Part shown: in pieces, positions 34,041 to 45,612 of the stretch | How the letters are laid out: each line of letters begins with the position of its first letter | Numbering within the stretch: position 1 is the stretch's first letter | Source: Cladorhizidae sp. MBARI D1340-BT2 | Taxonomy: Eukaryota; Porifera; Demospongiae; Poecilosclerida; Cladorhizidae | NCBI GenBank assembly: GCA_028752905.1 | Contig: JAQNBH010000006.1 | Span: 24,975,811 to 25,039,810 of the forward strand | DNA: 64,000 nucleotides | Direction: 5' to 3' | Made by a program: the position numbers and the translations under genes | The notes under the pieces: generated by a model | The model's database searches: none | What the model saw: only the letters and a program-made list of their open reading frames with translations | What the model was told of the DNA's origin: nothing

Positions 34041-35544
34041 AAGACCGGCATAGATATGGGATTTCATGAGCATATATATAACCGGAGATGAAGTCACTCC
34101 TACAGTACATGTGAAAGGAGGGTGGGGCTCTATTATTTTATTTTTACCAACATGGATGCCAACATTGACGAATTGTATGTTGTTGTTATTATAATACCAA
34201 TAATTATTCCTGCTGTAGGCTAGAGTATGTAGTCGAAACTTCTAGGGAATACAATTTGAAGTTGATTATTCAGGTGACTTTAATGTTATTATGTCAAGAT
34301 AGAGTTCATTGAGATAATTTGAATGTCTGAAAAGGGTCTTCAGTTGGAATTTCTGTGCTGCCATCCAATAGTCCAAGTACACCTGCCTTCTTCCATCCTT
34401 TAACACAGGTGGTGAAGAAGTTATACATCTTCACTAGCCACGTGGTTGAGTGAAAATCAACTTCAACATCTTCAAGTTGCTTACCACTCTCAAGTTGTTT
34501 CTTCACAGCATCAACATCTCCAAGCTGCTTCCCACTCTCAAGTTGTTGCATCATTGTAGTATCTGATTTTTTTGGCTGACCTATTGACCGTTAGATGAAG
34601 TGGCTGAATACAATGTCATGTTAGCAGGAACTAGAACAAACTTGCAATTTAATGACGATAACTCGTGTTTGACCTTCTGTGTCACTTGCCCTCTTAAAAC
34701 ACCAGGGCCTTGTGTGTAGCAGCTATTTGCAGTTCTGCTCGTTTTTTCACAACATATTGAGCAATGCCTTCCTCAATCAACTTCAAAGTTTATTGCTCAT
34801 TGAACCAGTGCTTTGGATTCTATGATAAACAAAAGTTTAATTTCTTCTTTGTAGTTAGTGGCTACCTGAAGCCCAGTACTTAATGAAATATTGTCTGCTA
34901 GGCAACTTCACAATCCTAATAATAGCTGCTCATAAAGTGTCATGGCCTAGGATCAGTAGTGGAATCTGGTAGTTGGACATTTTCTGAGAGAAATCTCGAG
35001 GTACACCTATTTCATGGTACAAGGGTGCCATACAGAATTACTGAATACAAGTTGTTAAAAGAGATCTGAAAATTCCTGCCAAAGTCACTGGCGGTGCAGA
35101 GGTCAAAGTTTTTACTAAGAATTAATACAATGAACCAGTAGAGGGGAAGTTCCTCTATGTTACTGCAAACATCGCTCCAGTCATGAGAGAGAGGACAGAT
35201 TTGGTACAAAAATTTCTTAGCAGGTTGTTAATTTAGCCAAAAAAACTCGCTAAATTCGCAAGACTTTGTACCCGCTAAAACCACTCCCTCCTACATTGCT
35301 GCCACATCCGGTCAGGAAACTCACGTGGTGGACAACTAGCCAGCTAACCCAAATAACAACCCCACATGAGTCTTAGCATCCTGATGAAGGCTAGAGCATC
35401 TAACCCAAACTCATATAATGTTCTGGATGAATTGGTATTCGGTGTACGGTGCAAGTTTCTGGTACAGGATTGAAGGCAGAGATGAATATTGCAGTTCTTT
35501 TAAACATTGCGCGATTCCCCACATGTCAACCTAGAATGGGAAAG
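34041..35544 (+). other. stretch with no recognisable feature
   Basis: No ORF with a recognisable domain. A minus-strand ORF at 34306-34554 contains an internal duplication (ESGKQLGDVDAVKKQLESGK), but I cannot assign it. Confidence 0.5.
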
Positions 35545-35835
35545 AAGACAAAACTAAAGAAGAAATGAAGAGGTTTTATCACTCGACCAAAGTGACAAGG
35601 CTACAGAGCAATATCTGCCTTTAAACTGGTGAACTGAACAGAAAGTATCACTTTCTTCAATCTTCTCGTGTTCTGATTGACTTATGTGCAGCTCCTGGGA
35701 GATGGGCCCAAGTGGCAGCCAAGACTATGCCTATGTCCTGTCTTATTCTGGGTGTCGATCTGGTGCCCATCAAGTAGATCCCAAATAACATTACTAAACA
35801 GGAGGATATGACTAAAGCTAGATGCAAACAGGTGA
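35539..35835 (+). pseudogene. FTSJ3: FTSJ3/SPB1 rRNA methyltransferase fragment
   Basis: The ATG at 35539 gives MGKKTKLKKK and a stop. The next frame gives KRFYHSTKVTRLQSNICL, a stop, [20 protein letters not shown] with [13 protein letters not shown], then [11 protein letters not shown], a stop, IPNNITKQEDMTKARCKQ. This follows the N-terminal ~100 residues of FTSJ3/SPB1, a nucleolar SAM-dependent 2'-O-methyltransferase of pre-rRNA. The SAM-binding loop reads CAAPGRW where the family has CAAPGGW. Three stops mark it as a pseudogene. It stops matching at GTGAGC, which looks like a splice donor, so it may be a genomic exon and not a retrocopy. Confidence 0.85.
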
Positions 35836-38760
35836 GCATCAGAAAGGAATCATCCAACCGTAATTTGTTTTGGACCCACCATTATGTCCAAAACAATTTA
35901 GGGTGATTGGCAAAACCCTGCTTAGTAGTGATCTAGCTTGTGGGAAACAAACCAAAAATTCGTATTGAGGTTGATGTCAAACAGGATTGATCCAGTTTTT
36001 GTTGGTTTTATGGCCATGCATGCAAATATATTTGTGTGCAAGGATTATTATCTTAACCAAACTAGCAGTTGTTTGCTACCCTTGCTGCCTTACCACTATT
36101 GCTCATTCTGGCATAAACTTACCCCCATGCAAATGATTGCTAGGGGTGGTGCTCTCTGAGTAAGGGTATAGAAGCTCTGACAACTGGTGAATTAGCTTTA
36201 GTTAGACGTAAAGGAAGATTGTTTGTCTTGTCAGAATGAAGTTATACTGTGTAGCAAGAAATTTCAGAGGTGGAATTCAAAAAAAACACCTGCTAGACTA
36301 TAATTTTGGCTGGTCTGATTAGAATGCTATATGTGCGAACATATAGCCAGCCACACCCATCTTACAGTTGCTGATATCTGGGCTGCTAGTAGTGGGGGTA
36401 GCTGTTAAGTGTATGTTATACTCGTGATTGCTTTGCTGTGTTGCCTGATCATTTTTTAAGAGCTTTTCAAACTCTTTGATGCTAACAGTAAATTTGTATC
36501 TGCTGAACACTGGTATGCATATCTATGCCTTGCCTCATTTAGTGATTGCTAGGGTGGACACCTGAAAATTGTAGTTGTCATGGTAAATGCTGGTGCGCTA
36601 TATGCTGCTCACACTAGCGATGCTTGCATCAATTTTGTGGTAGTTTGAACATGAAATTGCTTGAATGGATTCAAGTTCCATTCAGTTCCAGTTGTTCAAT
36701 TAACACATGGTGGTGTGCTTTCCGCTAAAAGTATCTCCAAGGAAGAATTGAATGTGGAAAGTTTGGTGGAGGCAGTGATGAACTTTCTTTGTATATGTCT
36801 GTATCTAACTTCATTGGTTCATTAATTAATGGGTAGAGTTTTATAATTTAGGTGAAATTTGAATTTCAAGCTGTGGGTGAAACTTCAGTGTCAGAGTTCA
36901 ATGTAACCCAGAGTGTTGCAAATATCATGACATAATTATTGTGAACTGCCCTCAATTCTATGAATGAAAACAGAATTGCCTTATCTCTCTCACTGCTTCT
37001 AAGGGGGGAGTATACCATTTTTTAAATTATTCTTTTCCTGTTATTGTATACCTTCACTACTATACTAACTGCATTTCAAGTTTATACCTTTTTTGTCTAT
37101 CATTCTTGAGTTATGATACTTTGTATCCATCCATTTCATCGCCCACCTCTGCGCGTTGAATTAGAAGAAACCAGAATAATGCAGTAAGTTGGATCATTCC
37201 TAATACAATAAACATATATGGCCAAGACTTGAAACTTGCCTAAAATATCACTCAGTGCTATTCCGTAATTTATGCACTATCTGGTGAAGGGGGCTATAAA
37301 AGTCTGCTCCTGCGAATGCCACGTTGTTGTTCCCCAGTTCTCAACTTTGATGGCATCTCTGTGTGATTGTAGTGCGATTCTAATCACTGCAGCATTCTGG
37401 TTGTCGTCAGAAGAAGAGACTCATTACATAAAACCGTGTAACTATTTCAATTTTTGTCGGTTGTAATTAAGCTCTTGCATTGCTTTGTGTTTTGAATAGT
37501 CCCACCCCTAAACCAGTCGTTTTCTGATGAGATATAGTCAAGTCTGACAGCATAAAAATGAAATTGGTAGATTGGGATATTGAGAAAATTAAAAATTAAT
37601 TCAAGAAAACTTTTGAAAGCATGCATCTCACTCTGACATCGCGAGTGTTGTAATGCCTCTTTCCTTATGACCACTTTTGTGTTTTTTCTCTCTAAAAACA
37701 AAATACCAGAACTTTTTAATGCTTCATTGATTTTTACTCATTTAGGTCACAAAAGATAGCCTCTTCTGTGTGCTTTGTGTATCAATCAACTAATTACTTT
37801 CAATAGCAATGAGGCCATTAAAAATACAATAATAATAATATAAAAATAAGTTCATACCCTAATGGCTAACCACCAAGTTAACAGCAATCACAGATACTGT
37901 AATGTTTCTATATATATTTCTCCTACTAGTCCAATTTGAATACTAGCATGTGAAATGAGCCCACAAGACTGGACTCTTATTTCGTAAGAAAAGGGATGAA
38001 TTATCATGAGAGAGAGAAAATAAAGATCTTCCAGAAAATATAAAAATATTTACCAATGTAAAAAAATTGACTTAGAAACAATTATTCACTTCTGTGAGAA
38101 ACAATGTTATTTACCCTTCTTCTCGTCCATTTTCAACTGGTATATAATGAACTGTCAGCATAAAATCTATCATAACTCAAGAGGTTCATATTCAGCTGAC
38201 ACTTGAACCAGTTAGTATATCAGTGAAACAGTAAAAAAAATTGAAAAAAATTGTAGGTAAAATAAAGCGGTCTTGTCCTCCCGTTTAATAGAACTTGTTA
38301 GTTGGATGGAAGTTAAAATCCCTTACTATATATCTATATATCTCCCCCACCTAAGAGGAGGAAAGTATTGTATGCTACATACTAGTCGAACATTTGCTGA
38401 CATGGTCCCAAGTGTTTGATAATTTCCTTCTCATGGCTGAGATATCACTCCTCTGAGACATAGCAGTGCTAACAACTTGTGAAGAAAAACTAGAACAACT
38501 TATCTCCCAGACATTTGCATTAATAAAGATTTTTTAAGTATTAGTAGTAGTAGTAGAGTAGTAGTAGTAGTAGTAACAATCCGATCTGGCTGAAATTCAG
38601 TCCTAACCTGTATTTTGTACCTCTGACCCTCTGACCACAGTGTCATTGGGACACTGATATCATCTACCTGGAGCGGTTTTATGGGAAATTCCAAGATGTA
38701 TTTATTCTGTATTTAAATATTTAAAAACTTCATTTGTAAAAATATTAATATATTGTAGGT
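35836..38760 (+). other. stretch with no recognisable gene
   Basis: AT-rich sequence with weak ORFs. 35938-36159 (NIFVCKDYYLNQ) could be a later, badly decayed FTSJ3 segment, but support is thin. 37272-37466 is an unassigned 64-codon ORF. The region may include the 5' end of the Ginger-like element that begins by 38767. Confidence 0.45.
38538..38575 (+). repeat. (AGT)n microsatellite
   Basis: GTAGTAGTAGTAG with one interruption. Confidence 0.9.
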
Positions 38761-38766
38761 GAAAGA

Positions 38767-39365
38767 ATGTCTTATACCCAACCCACAATGAACCATCCAA
38801 ATGAGACAGTTAAGCGGCTCGTCCTTTTCTCTAGTGATGAACATCAGATGCTACTATGTGAGGCCCACGACGTCAATGGTGCTCACCAAGGGCAAAAGCG
38901 TACCTTAGTACGACTGACCACAGGATTAATACTGGACTACTGTGGTTATTAGTTGGGTAAGAATAGTTTAGTGCACAGCATCTATAATTAAAATGTCAAC
39001 ATGGATGTGCAAGTGATGATGAGGCTTTAAATACACATCAATCTCACTGGTTGTAAGAAATAAGATAAATAATGGATTTTTTTATACTCATACCATATTA
39101 GGAGCAGTGAGCATTATATCTTGTTCGCAACTTTAAAGCTTAAGTAAGAAACTCGTAAATCGTGTAACAAAATTAACATTACGTATTGATTCTACTTATT
39201 TGTTCATTGAAGTTGAAATTTATTATATCACATTGACACTGAATAGTGTTGTAACCATATTATAGCTAATAATATGTTACTTTTTATACCTTTAGCTAAG
39301 TACTTGTCACAAGTGCCAGAAGATGCAGATGATCAAGATGATTGCACCTTAGTTACAATCCATTA
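38767..39365 (+). pseudogene. H2C2 zinc-finger exons of the Ginger-like gene
   Basis: 38767-38952 ends with EAHDVNGAHQGQKRTLVRLT, the HH half of the integrase zinc finger; the following YYW motif is shifted out of frame. After an intron-sized gap, about 39297-39330 reads STCHKCQKMQ, the CC half, followed by LQSIKV after one stop. The gap begins near GTAAGAATAG (38955) and ends at TTTAGCTAAG. Confidence 0.72.
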
Positions 39366-39487
39366 AAGTTTTGAGCAGGTAACTAAGTTACTGTGACCAA
39401 GTGTACTGAGCAACAATGTGCAAATGATAGAAAAGATGCCCATTGGAAATACGTTAGGCCCAACTGGGGAAATATATGATAGCTAGA

Positions 39488-39840
39488 CTGTCATAACAAC
39501 CACTCCATTACTGCCTCCACACAACCACAAGTGACCTCACAAATAATTATAAACTTCAGCAATAATAATATATTCTTGGACTATATTACTGCCTCCAAAC
39601 CACAAGGGACGTCACAAATATGATAAAATCCAGATTACTCTAACATGAGGTATGAGAAGATTTATAGCTTAGTTTTGCAAGAAAATGTGCTGCTATATAG
39701 CATCAGTTATTTATCACAATTTTGCTGTCCCTTCTGGAGGCAGTAATGTAGGGATTGTTATCCAAGAATATATTATTTCTGAAGTTTATGAGGTCCATTA
39801 TGGTAGTGTGGAGGCAGTAATGGAGTGAATATTATGACAG
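39488..39840 (+). mobile_element. foldback MITE in a Ginger intron
   Basis: CTGTCATAACAACCACTCCA at 39488 and its near-complement ending GTAATGGAGTGAATATTATG ACAG at 39840 form long inverted ends of about 90 bp (left ACTGCCTCCACAC, right GTGTGGAGGCAGT). The interior carries a second, related inverted pair (ACTGCCTCCAAACCACAAGG against CTTCTGGAGGCAGTAATG). No coding capacity is seen. It lies in a large intron between the zinc finger and core exons. Confidence 0.8.
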
Positions 39841-40372
39841 CACAATATCAAAGCCAACCCTATATGTCGTTTTATTTAGTAAAGTTTTTTTTACATATTA
39901 CTTGTTCCCACTATATTTTAAAGCTTTCGTGAATTGGAATACTGTTTTGATGCTATATATGCCTGCAATGTCCACATGAAGAGGAGTGTCCTGGTCAGAC
40001 CTAGCCCAGGTTACACCCCAGGTCAAGTTGGTATGCATGCATGACAAGTTTGGTACAGATTGGTCCAGTGGTTTGGAATGCCATAAGGAACAATCCTAAT
40101 ATTCTTCCCCCATCAGTAACTACATTCAGCAATCCTTCTTTGATTCTTCACTGCAAAAGTCATACCCTCAATCCACTGCATCTATCACAGTGATTTGGTA
40201 AAGGATCGAGCAATTTGGGTTGCGCACGCCGTTCAAAGATGGCATCTTAGACGAACTATATATGCAAAAACCTTTTTTGGGGGGTAGCTCTCTAAAGCGA
40301 TATCAAAAGGCACCTTCCCAGATAGCGCTCTACAAAATTGTATAAAAATAAATGAAATCTATGCAGCCAATA

Positions 40373-40373
40373 A

Positions 40374-40425
<52 letters not shown>

Positions 40426-40436
40426 CTGATGATGAT
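40373..40436 (+). repeat. (ATG)n microsatellite
   Basis: About twenty GAT/ATG triplets, interrupted once by ATGCTG near the end. It lies in an intron-sized gap of the Ginger-like gene. Confidence 0.95.
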
Positions 40437-40888
40437 TTTACGCGTCATTTTTCCAACTTTTTTTTAGTTTGGAGAACTGCGCTTCTGTGTGCTATATTGT
40501 TGGAAGGATTTCTGCGACATACTTCTTTTAAGGTCTGTATAGGGATAGAGATCGAGTATATGGTGAGTTTTAGTTTGTTGCTGAATGATCCCTGACCTGC
40601 CAAACCTACATGAGAGTGCTAACGCATTTTAAAATGCAGGCAAGAGAAGCCTAAACTTTTAGGCTGCATGAATATGTCTGATATTGGACAAGTTAGTGCA
40701 TAGAGGAATTTAGACGCTACATATATACACAGATTAAATTGATTTTTTTTTGTTTGTTAATTTTAATAAACAGGTTAGATGATCCTTTACCAATCCAAAT
40801 CTTATGCACTATATAATAATTAAAATGCATAAAATCAGGTAATTACAGGCACATCTGATTTGCTTATAATCATGTAGCAAATACTTAC

Positions 40889-41114
40889 AGATGGGAGATT
40901 TTCGGTTATAGACCTCATTGGTCTATTTGCGGCCACAGACAAAGGCCATATATATGTCTGCACTGTTACAGATCTCTTTACCAAGTGGGTATTTGCTCGG
41001 CCAATCAAGTCCAAGTCAGCTGGTGATGTTGCAAGCATTCTACTCGAGCTCATCTATAGTTATGGTACTCCCTAAAAAATTATAATGATTCAGGGGCGTG
41101 AATTTATAAACCAG
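40889..41114 (+). pseudogene. integrase core exon A, Ginger-like gene
   Basis: Reads FSVIDLIGLFAATDKGHIYV, then CTVTDLFTKWVFARPIKSKS. The Asp in VIDLIG is the first catalytic Asp. After a stop at about 41071 the exon continues KIIMIQGREFINQ and ends at AACCAG/GTAACT. The family expects TDQGREF, so the second catalytic Asp has become Ile. Confidence 0.85.
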
Positions 41115-41380
41115 GTAACTAACTTAAAACTGTTGCCATCTGTGTTCATGAAATGACATGTATGTGGTCTGAGAAGTGAAAATTAACCAAGGAAAATGTG
41201 TTGGATTTGTTTACAAGAGCAAAGTTAGACTATTCAGTACAAAGCAGACTTAACACAATTTAAGATAACTTTATTAGCGACTTCAGTCTTGATTATCTGG
41301 AAATTTCCTCCTGCTTCCTTTTGATAAATATTCATGTAGAGTAATGTTCTGTTTGTGTGAACTTATTTGATAACTCAGAT

Positions 41381-41531
41381 CAATGATGTTGTCTTGACTG
41401 CTTTTGGAGTGAAAAAGATGGTATGTTCAGCATTTCACCCTCAGAGTAATGGCCAAGATGAGCGGACTAATCAAACTCTTAAGAGGGCACTGTCCAAGTA
41501 TACAAACGATGCTCAATCTGACTGGAACAAG
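41381..41531 (+). CDS. integrase core exon B, Ginger-like gene
   Basis: The acceptor ACTCAG precedes INDVVLTAFGVKKMVCSAFH, then PQSNGQDERTNQTLKRALSK. The Glu in QDERTNQ is the third catalytic residue. The exon ends SDWNK at a GTAAGC donor. Joining AACAA here to ATATGTAC after CTTATGTAG at 42310 keeps the frame (NKYVLLTTYDIN), good evidence for a real intron. Confidence 0.88.
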
Positions 41532-42309
41532 TAAGCTACCAATATTTAATAATTATTTTTCAAGATTGACAGTTTGTTAATAAATAGAGTGATTTCTACT
41601 ATTACTACCACCTTCCAATAGATGCCAATATCACATTTCATGCTAATCTGTGATTATCCCAGAAAATCTCACCAGAATCTCTCCAATGAATCTTCTCACA
41701 CTGAAACACCCAACCACTCACACACACAAACACACATATAAAACTATGAAAAGGCATAAAAAATAGTAGTTTTTGCTACCGTACTGCTACAAAATTTGAT
41801 TAAGTTTTGCGAGTGCATTGTTATTCGTAAAACATACTCGCAATATTTTTTATCGCACAAAACGTTCCGCGTGCATATTGCACCCAAAAGTCAGACGGTT
41901 TACTAGAGAGAAAGAAGCTGACTACAGTGTGACCATTTGAATGTGCTTCAAACGATCCCTGCCTGCTAGCGAAGACGCAGGAATCGATCAGAGAAGTATC
42001 AGGAGAGCAAACGAAAATGTGCAGAGGGTACTGGATGGTCAGGATAGTGTGCAGAAAAGTGCCAACCGATCTTGTTATAATTAGTGGTACTTATTATAAA
42101 ACGCAAAACTAAGAGAGCATTATACATTTATGGAGTTCAAAATCTCTAAATTGCACATTGTAGCAATACGGTATATTATTTTCCAAATGCTTATACAATA
42201 AAAATATAAACATGGTTTTTGGTGTAAGCCTTCAGCTAAAGGATGCATATACCTTGAATGTGCTGCTTGTAGTTATAATTTCTATGTATGATGTTTGTGT
42301 ACTTATGTA

Positions 42310-42575
42310 GATATGTACTCCTCACAACTTATGATATCAATACAATTGTCCAGTCTGCAACAAAGCAACAGCCATTTGTGTTGATGTTCTACCGAACAGC
42401 TAGGAGTTCTATAGACATCAATAATGCAGAACAAGAGAATGAGCAGGAGCTTCTCTATGAAAACATCTCACTCACTATGTCTCCTGAAGACATACAATAT
42501 AATTTAGAGAAGCATGTGGCAGATGTAAGAACAAAACTGACTGGCAAACATAAATATATAACAGGGAATTGCTGA
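42310..42575 (+). CDS. integrase exon C, Ginger-like gene
   Basis: Reads YVLLTTYDINTIVQSATKQQ, then PFVLMFYRTARSSIDINN. This is the conserved end of the integrase core (family pattern AYNT-H-ST--SPF-LM-GR-PR-PID). The tail EKHVADVRTKLTGKHKYI is charged and probably passes into the next exon through a donor near GCAGATGTAAGAAC (about 42525). Confidence 0.85.
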
Positions 42576-43029
42576 CACTTTTTTGTAACAAAAAATGGGG
42601 GACAAATAGTTTATTGAAAATGTTTGATGCAGTTCCCAAAAATCATGTTACAGATCTGTTTTATTTTGTAATCACATAGGTACATATGAGAAGATATGGT
42701 TGAAAATTTAAGAAGCTAAAGCGAAGCATAAAGCTTATTTCGATTCCTAGCAAAAAAGAGGGCAATAGGTATTTTTTATGAATTAATGTGTACCTTTAAT
42801 GTGTGCCTTTATATAAGCTGAATCAAATTAGAATCCCATTGTTGTTTCTGAGAAAAAATCGAAAGGCTAATAATAATAAAATTTTCTGGATAGATGTATT
42901 TCCGAGTTTTGATAAATGTTAGAATGTCCTTGTCTGTTTTTTGTGATATGTTTTTTATCTGTCGCTCGACCTTTACCGGATGGTTTTAATTTTATATTAC
43001 TAACCTGTTGACTATAATATGTGTTTATG

Positions 43030-43526
43030 TCCTTAAAAGAGGAATGCAAGGAAGGTATCCAGAAAAGGAGACAGGCTGGTCCAGGAACTGGTTGTGACCC
43101 TATTTAATTGTTGATGTCTCACCCAAAGGACTCTGCATACTGCAGGATAACAACCAAAACATTATGAAGGTTAGGGTTAATGTCGGGCTCTTTAAGCCTT
43201 ACTTAACTAGAGAGATGCCAGTTCAACATGAGATACCTTCATCCATCCAGTCACACAACACCAGTTCAAACAACCCTGGACCATCTGATGATTTGAGTGA
43301 TACAGCTTACCCTGGGAGTCCAGAGAAGAGGCAGTTCCTAATCATTGGACAGACTAAGAAAGGTAGTCCAGTCCTCGCACCACCTGATAGAAACACACCT
43401 CTCTCTAGTGAGCCAACATCAGACTGTGTTGTAACCAGTGTTACACAAGTTGTGCCTAGAATGCTTGGAAAACCCTTGCCTTGCAAACCACCTGTCCTTA
43501 CAGAAAATTCCCTGATGACTTTTTAA
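43030..43526 (+). pseudogene. GPY/F module and linker, Ginger-like gene
   Basis: Across a frame change the sequence reads ARKVSRKGDRLVQELV, then IVDVSPKGLCILQDNNQNIM, KVRVNVGLFKPYL: the GPY/F module that follows integrases of Gypsy and Ginger1. From 43164 a 120-codon open frame continues into a Ser/Pro-rich linker (QSHNTSSNNPGPSDDLSD) and then towards the protease. Confidence 0.85.
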
Positions 43527-43785
43527 AAATTCTGCTGTCTGAAGCGTGGCTAGAAGACACACACATAGATGAGGCACAGGCTCTACTTCGCAATCAGTTT
43601 CCAAAGATGGGTGCTTCCAGTCTATTGGGTATGTGGCAACAGGAAGTGGAGGCTCAATAACTGGAACTCCGGTTCGGGATTATATCCAAATCATGAATAC
43701 TGGCGGCCACTGGGTCTGTGTGTCCAGCATAGGAATGCCCAAGGGGACTGTGCGGGTGTATGACAGCCTCTATACAAGAACCAGT
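43499..43785 (+). pseudogene. Ulp1/C48 protease, N-terminal half
   Basis: TDDFLKILLSEAWLEDTHID and EAQALLRNQFPKM open the domain. After a one-base frameshift near 43610 come FQSIGYVATGSG and IMNTGGHWVCVSS (catalytic His), then GTVRVYDSLY (catalytic Asp). The exon ends at AACCA/GTAAGA near 43783. Confidence 0.88.
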
Positions 43786-44278
43786 AAGAAATAACTTGAA
43801 TGATAATATTTTATATGCTAAACTTTAAAAAAAATTACACATTCTGATTAGCTGAATCAAGAATTAACTGTTGTCAATTTCCAACAACTTTTATGACATG
43901 CATTGGAAATTGAATAATGTCATTGAATCCAACAGTGTTGTTTTTATTTTAATCCCGTCAATTAAAAAATTGGTATCCTTGATAACTACTGTTGTGAGCT
44001 TAGAAATCTATACTAAATTTTTTGCTTGCATAGTATCTCAACTCAAGCATCACATTAAGAACCAAGGCCTTGCAAGAGTGTCAATTTCACCTAAATATGA
44101 TTCACAGCTCGAAATTAATGGCAAGATGCCCACGTTATGGTACAACAACGAACCCACTAAAATAGGTACAGTACGTGTTACCATTCAATCAATTCTTGTG
44201 AAATAAATAGTAGTTATACACTACAAACAATTAATAGTTGTTTCGTTTGTTTGTTCTTATTGTTGTTGGATCATTGCA

Positions 44279-44749
44279 GAACTGGATACACTAAAATGCC
44301 TGGCATGGATGGAATTATATCAAGGAAGCCACCTGACCATACAGAAACCATACATGCATCAACAGGTTGGAGGCAATACCTGTGGTTTATTTGCCATTGC
44401 TGTAGCAACCGCATTATGCAATGGTGTGGACCCATCGACAATAACATTTGATCAAACAAAGATGCGGTCCCACCTGATGAGATCTTTCCAGACATATCAC
44501 ATCAAACTATTCCCTGTTCAAGGATGCTGACGGGAAGCCACAAGCAAGAAGCTCAAGACTGTTCTCAGGGAACCATTGATCTGTGTTTGCAGACAACCCC
44601 ATGACTGTGCCCTCACAGTGGCACAGTGCAGCAAGTGTAGTGAATGGTTCCACCAATCATGTATACAGATTCCACCATCAGCCATCATCAACCGGGAGGA
44701 GGAGTGGAACTGTGGCAGTTGTTTGGATAGGGAATTGGGTGCCACTTAA
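44279..44749 (+). pseudogene. Ulp1/C48 protease C-terminal half and PHD finger
   Basis: After TCATTGCAG the exon reads LDTLKCLAWMELYQGSHL and YMHQQVGGNTCGLFAIAVAT: the Gln and catalytic Cys of the C48 family. It then reads FDQTKMRSHLMRSFQTYH and FPVQGC with a stop at 44528. The same frame continues beyond the stop into a PHD finger: LICVCRQPHDCALTVAQCSK, CSEWFHQSCIQIP and EEEWNCGSCL, a full C4HC3 pattern. It ends at the stop after RELGAT. One extra stop between protease and PHD may be a mutation or a sequencing error. Confidence 0.9.
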
Positions 44750-44759
44750 ATAATTAAGA

Positions 44760-45309
44760 CTGAATCTGTTTGTTCTTGTTGGGATTTTTTTCTGGGTAAT
44801 TATGAATGTCTCATTTTCATGCAATAAACTGTCTTAGTTCTCCATATCTGTGAAATACTGGGAGATCCTAAACTTTCTGGTGGTCTTCCTAGGATATCAT
44901 GGTTGACCTGAAAATATGTTTATTGTTTAATTCAAGTTTTGCACAAGTTAAATTGTAGGATGGTGCTGAGGAACCACATATATATGCTCTGACCCTGTTC
45001 TTCTATCACTCCATCATCCAGAGAAGCAAAACAAAAGAAATATTGTTCATCTAATTGTGATTATAGTAAATGGCAAGTATACTCAGTTGTCATATTACTT
45101 CTCCCATGATGATAGATTTGTTGCTAAAAAAATCTATTTCTATAGCTAGAGAGAAAAATTTAATATAAAAAAATATAAAAAAATTTCTGAGAGAAATGAG
45201 GGTTGGCAAGTTACTTGCCATATTAGATACTCCTCCCATGTTTTTACTGCAATTTATATATAGCTTGTGTATATATATATACACACGCAACACTTTCATA
45301 TTCAGCTAT
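44760..45309 (+). other. spacer with no recognisable feature
   Basis: AT-rich sequence after the PHD stop. It includes ATATATATATACACACGC near 45270 and a possible poly(A) signal AATAAA at about 44823. No gene is seen. Confidence 0.5.
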
Positions 45310-45440
45310 GACAGGTGAGATTTATATGGCAGGTGGGACTAATATGTCGGGTGAGACAAATATGGCAGGTGTCTGCAGGTGACTAATATGGCAGGTGAGA
45401 CTAATATGTCAGGTGATACTAATATGTCAGGTGAGACTAA
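45310..45440 (+). repeat. 18-bp minisatellite
   Basis: Seven or so units of AATATGTCAGGTGAGACT or near variants (GGCAGGTGGGACT, GTCGGGTGAGAC). It lies between the end of the Ginger-like gene and the LTR of Gypsy element 3. Confidence 0.9.
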
Positions 45441-45612
45441 TACGGAATAGGAATATGGAATAGTTTACCTGACTGTCGCAGGACGACATTAAAACTAGAC
45501 TGTTCCCAATGCATAACTATGGATGTGGATTGAACCCAGTAGTGAGTAACTAATTATGAATTGGAAGTGTTGTTAATGTTGCAGCTTAGTGTGTTTGTGT
45601 GTTATGTGTTTA

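Larger units (their letters stand above)
38767..44749 (+). pseudogene. Ginger1-like transposase gene (H2C2-IN-GPY/F-Ulp1-PHD)
   Basis: A chain of exons on the + strand gives one protein. It has an H2C2 zinc finger (38815-39360), an integrase core (40889-41531 and 42310-42460), a GPY/F module (about 43030-43205), a low-complexity linker, a Ulp1/C48 cysteine protease (43530-44520) and a PHD finger (44585-44725). Integrases of this kind with GPY/F, Ulp1 and PHD modules are described for Ginger1 DNA transposons, which are related to Gypsy integrases. This copy is damaged: a frame break in H2C2, a stop and a lost second Asp in the core, and frameshifts before GPY/F and in the protease. No terminal repeats were identified, so a domesticated or host-gene origin is not excluded. 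Confidence 0.85.

Noticed and set aside
44240..44500. + and - strand ORFs offset from the Ulp1 frame
   Set aside because: Shadows of the protease exon, which itself shows conserved catalytic residues.
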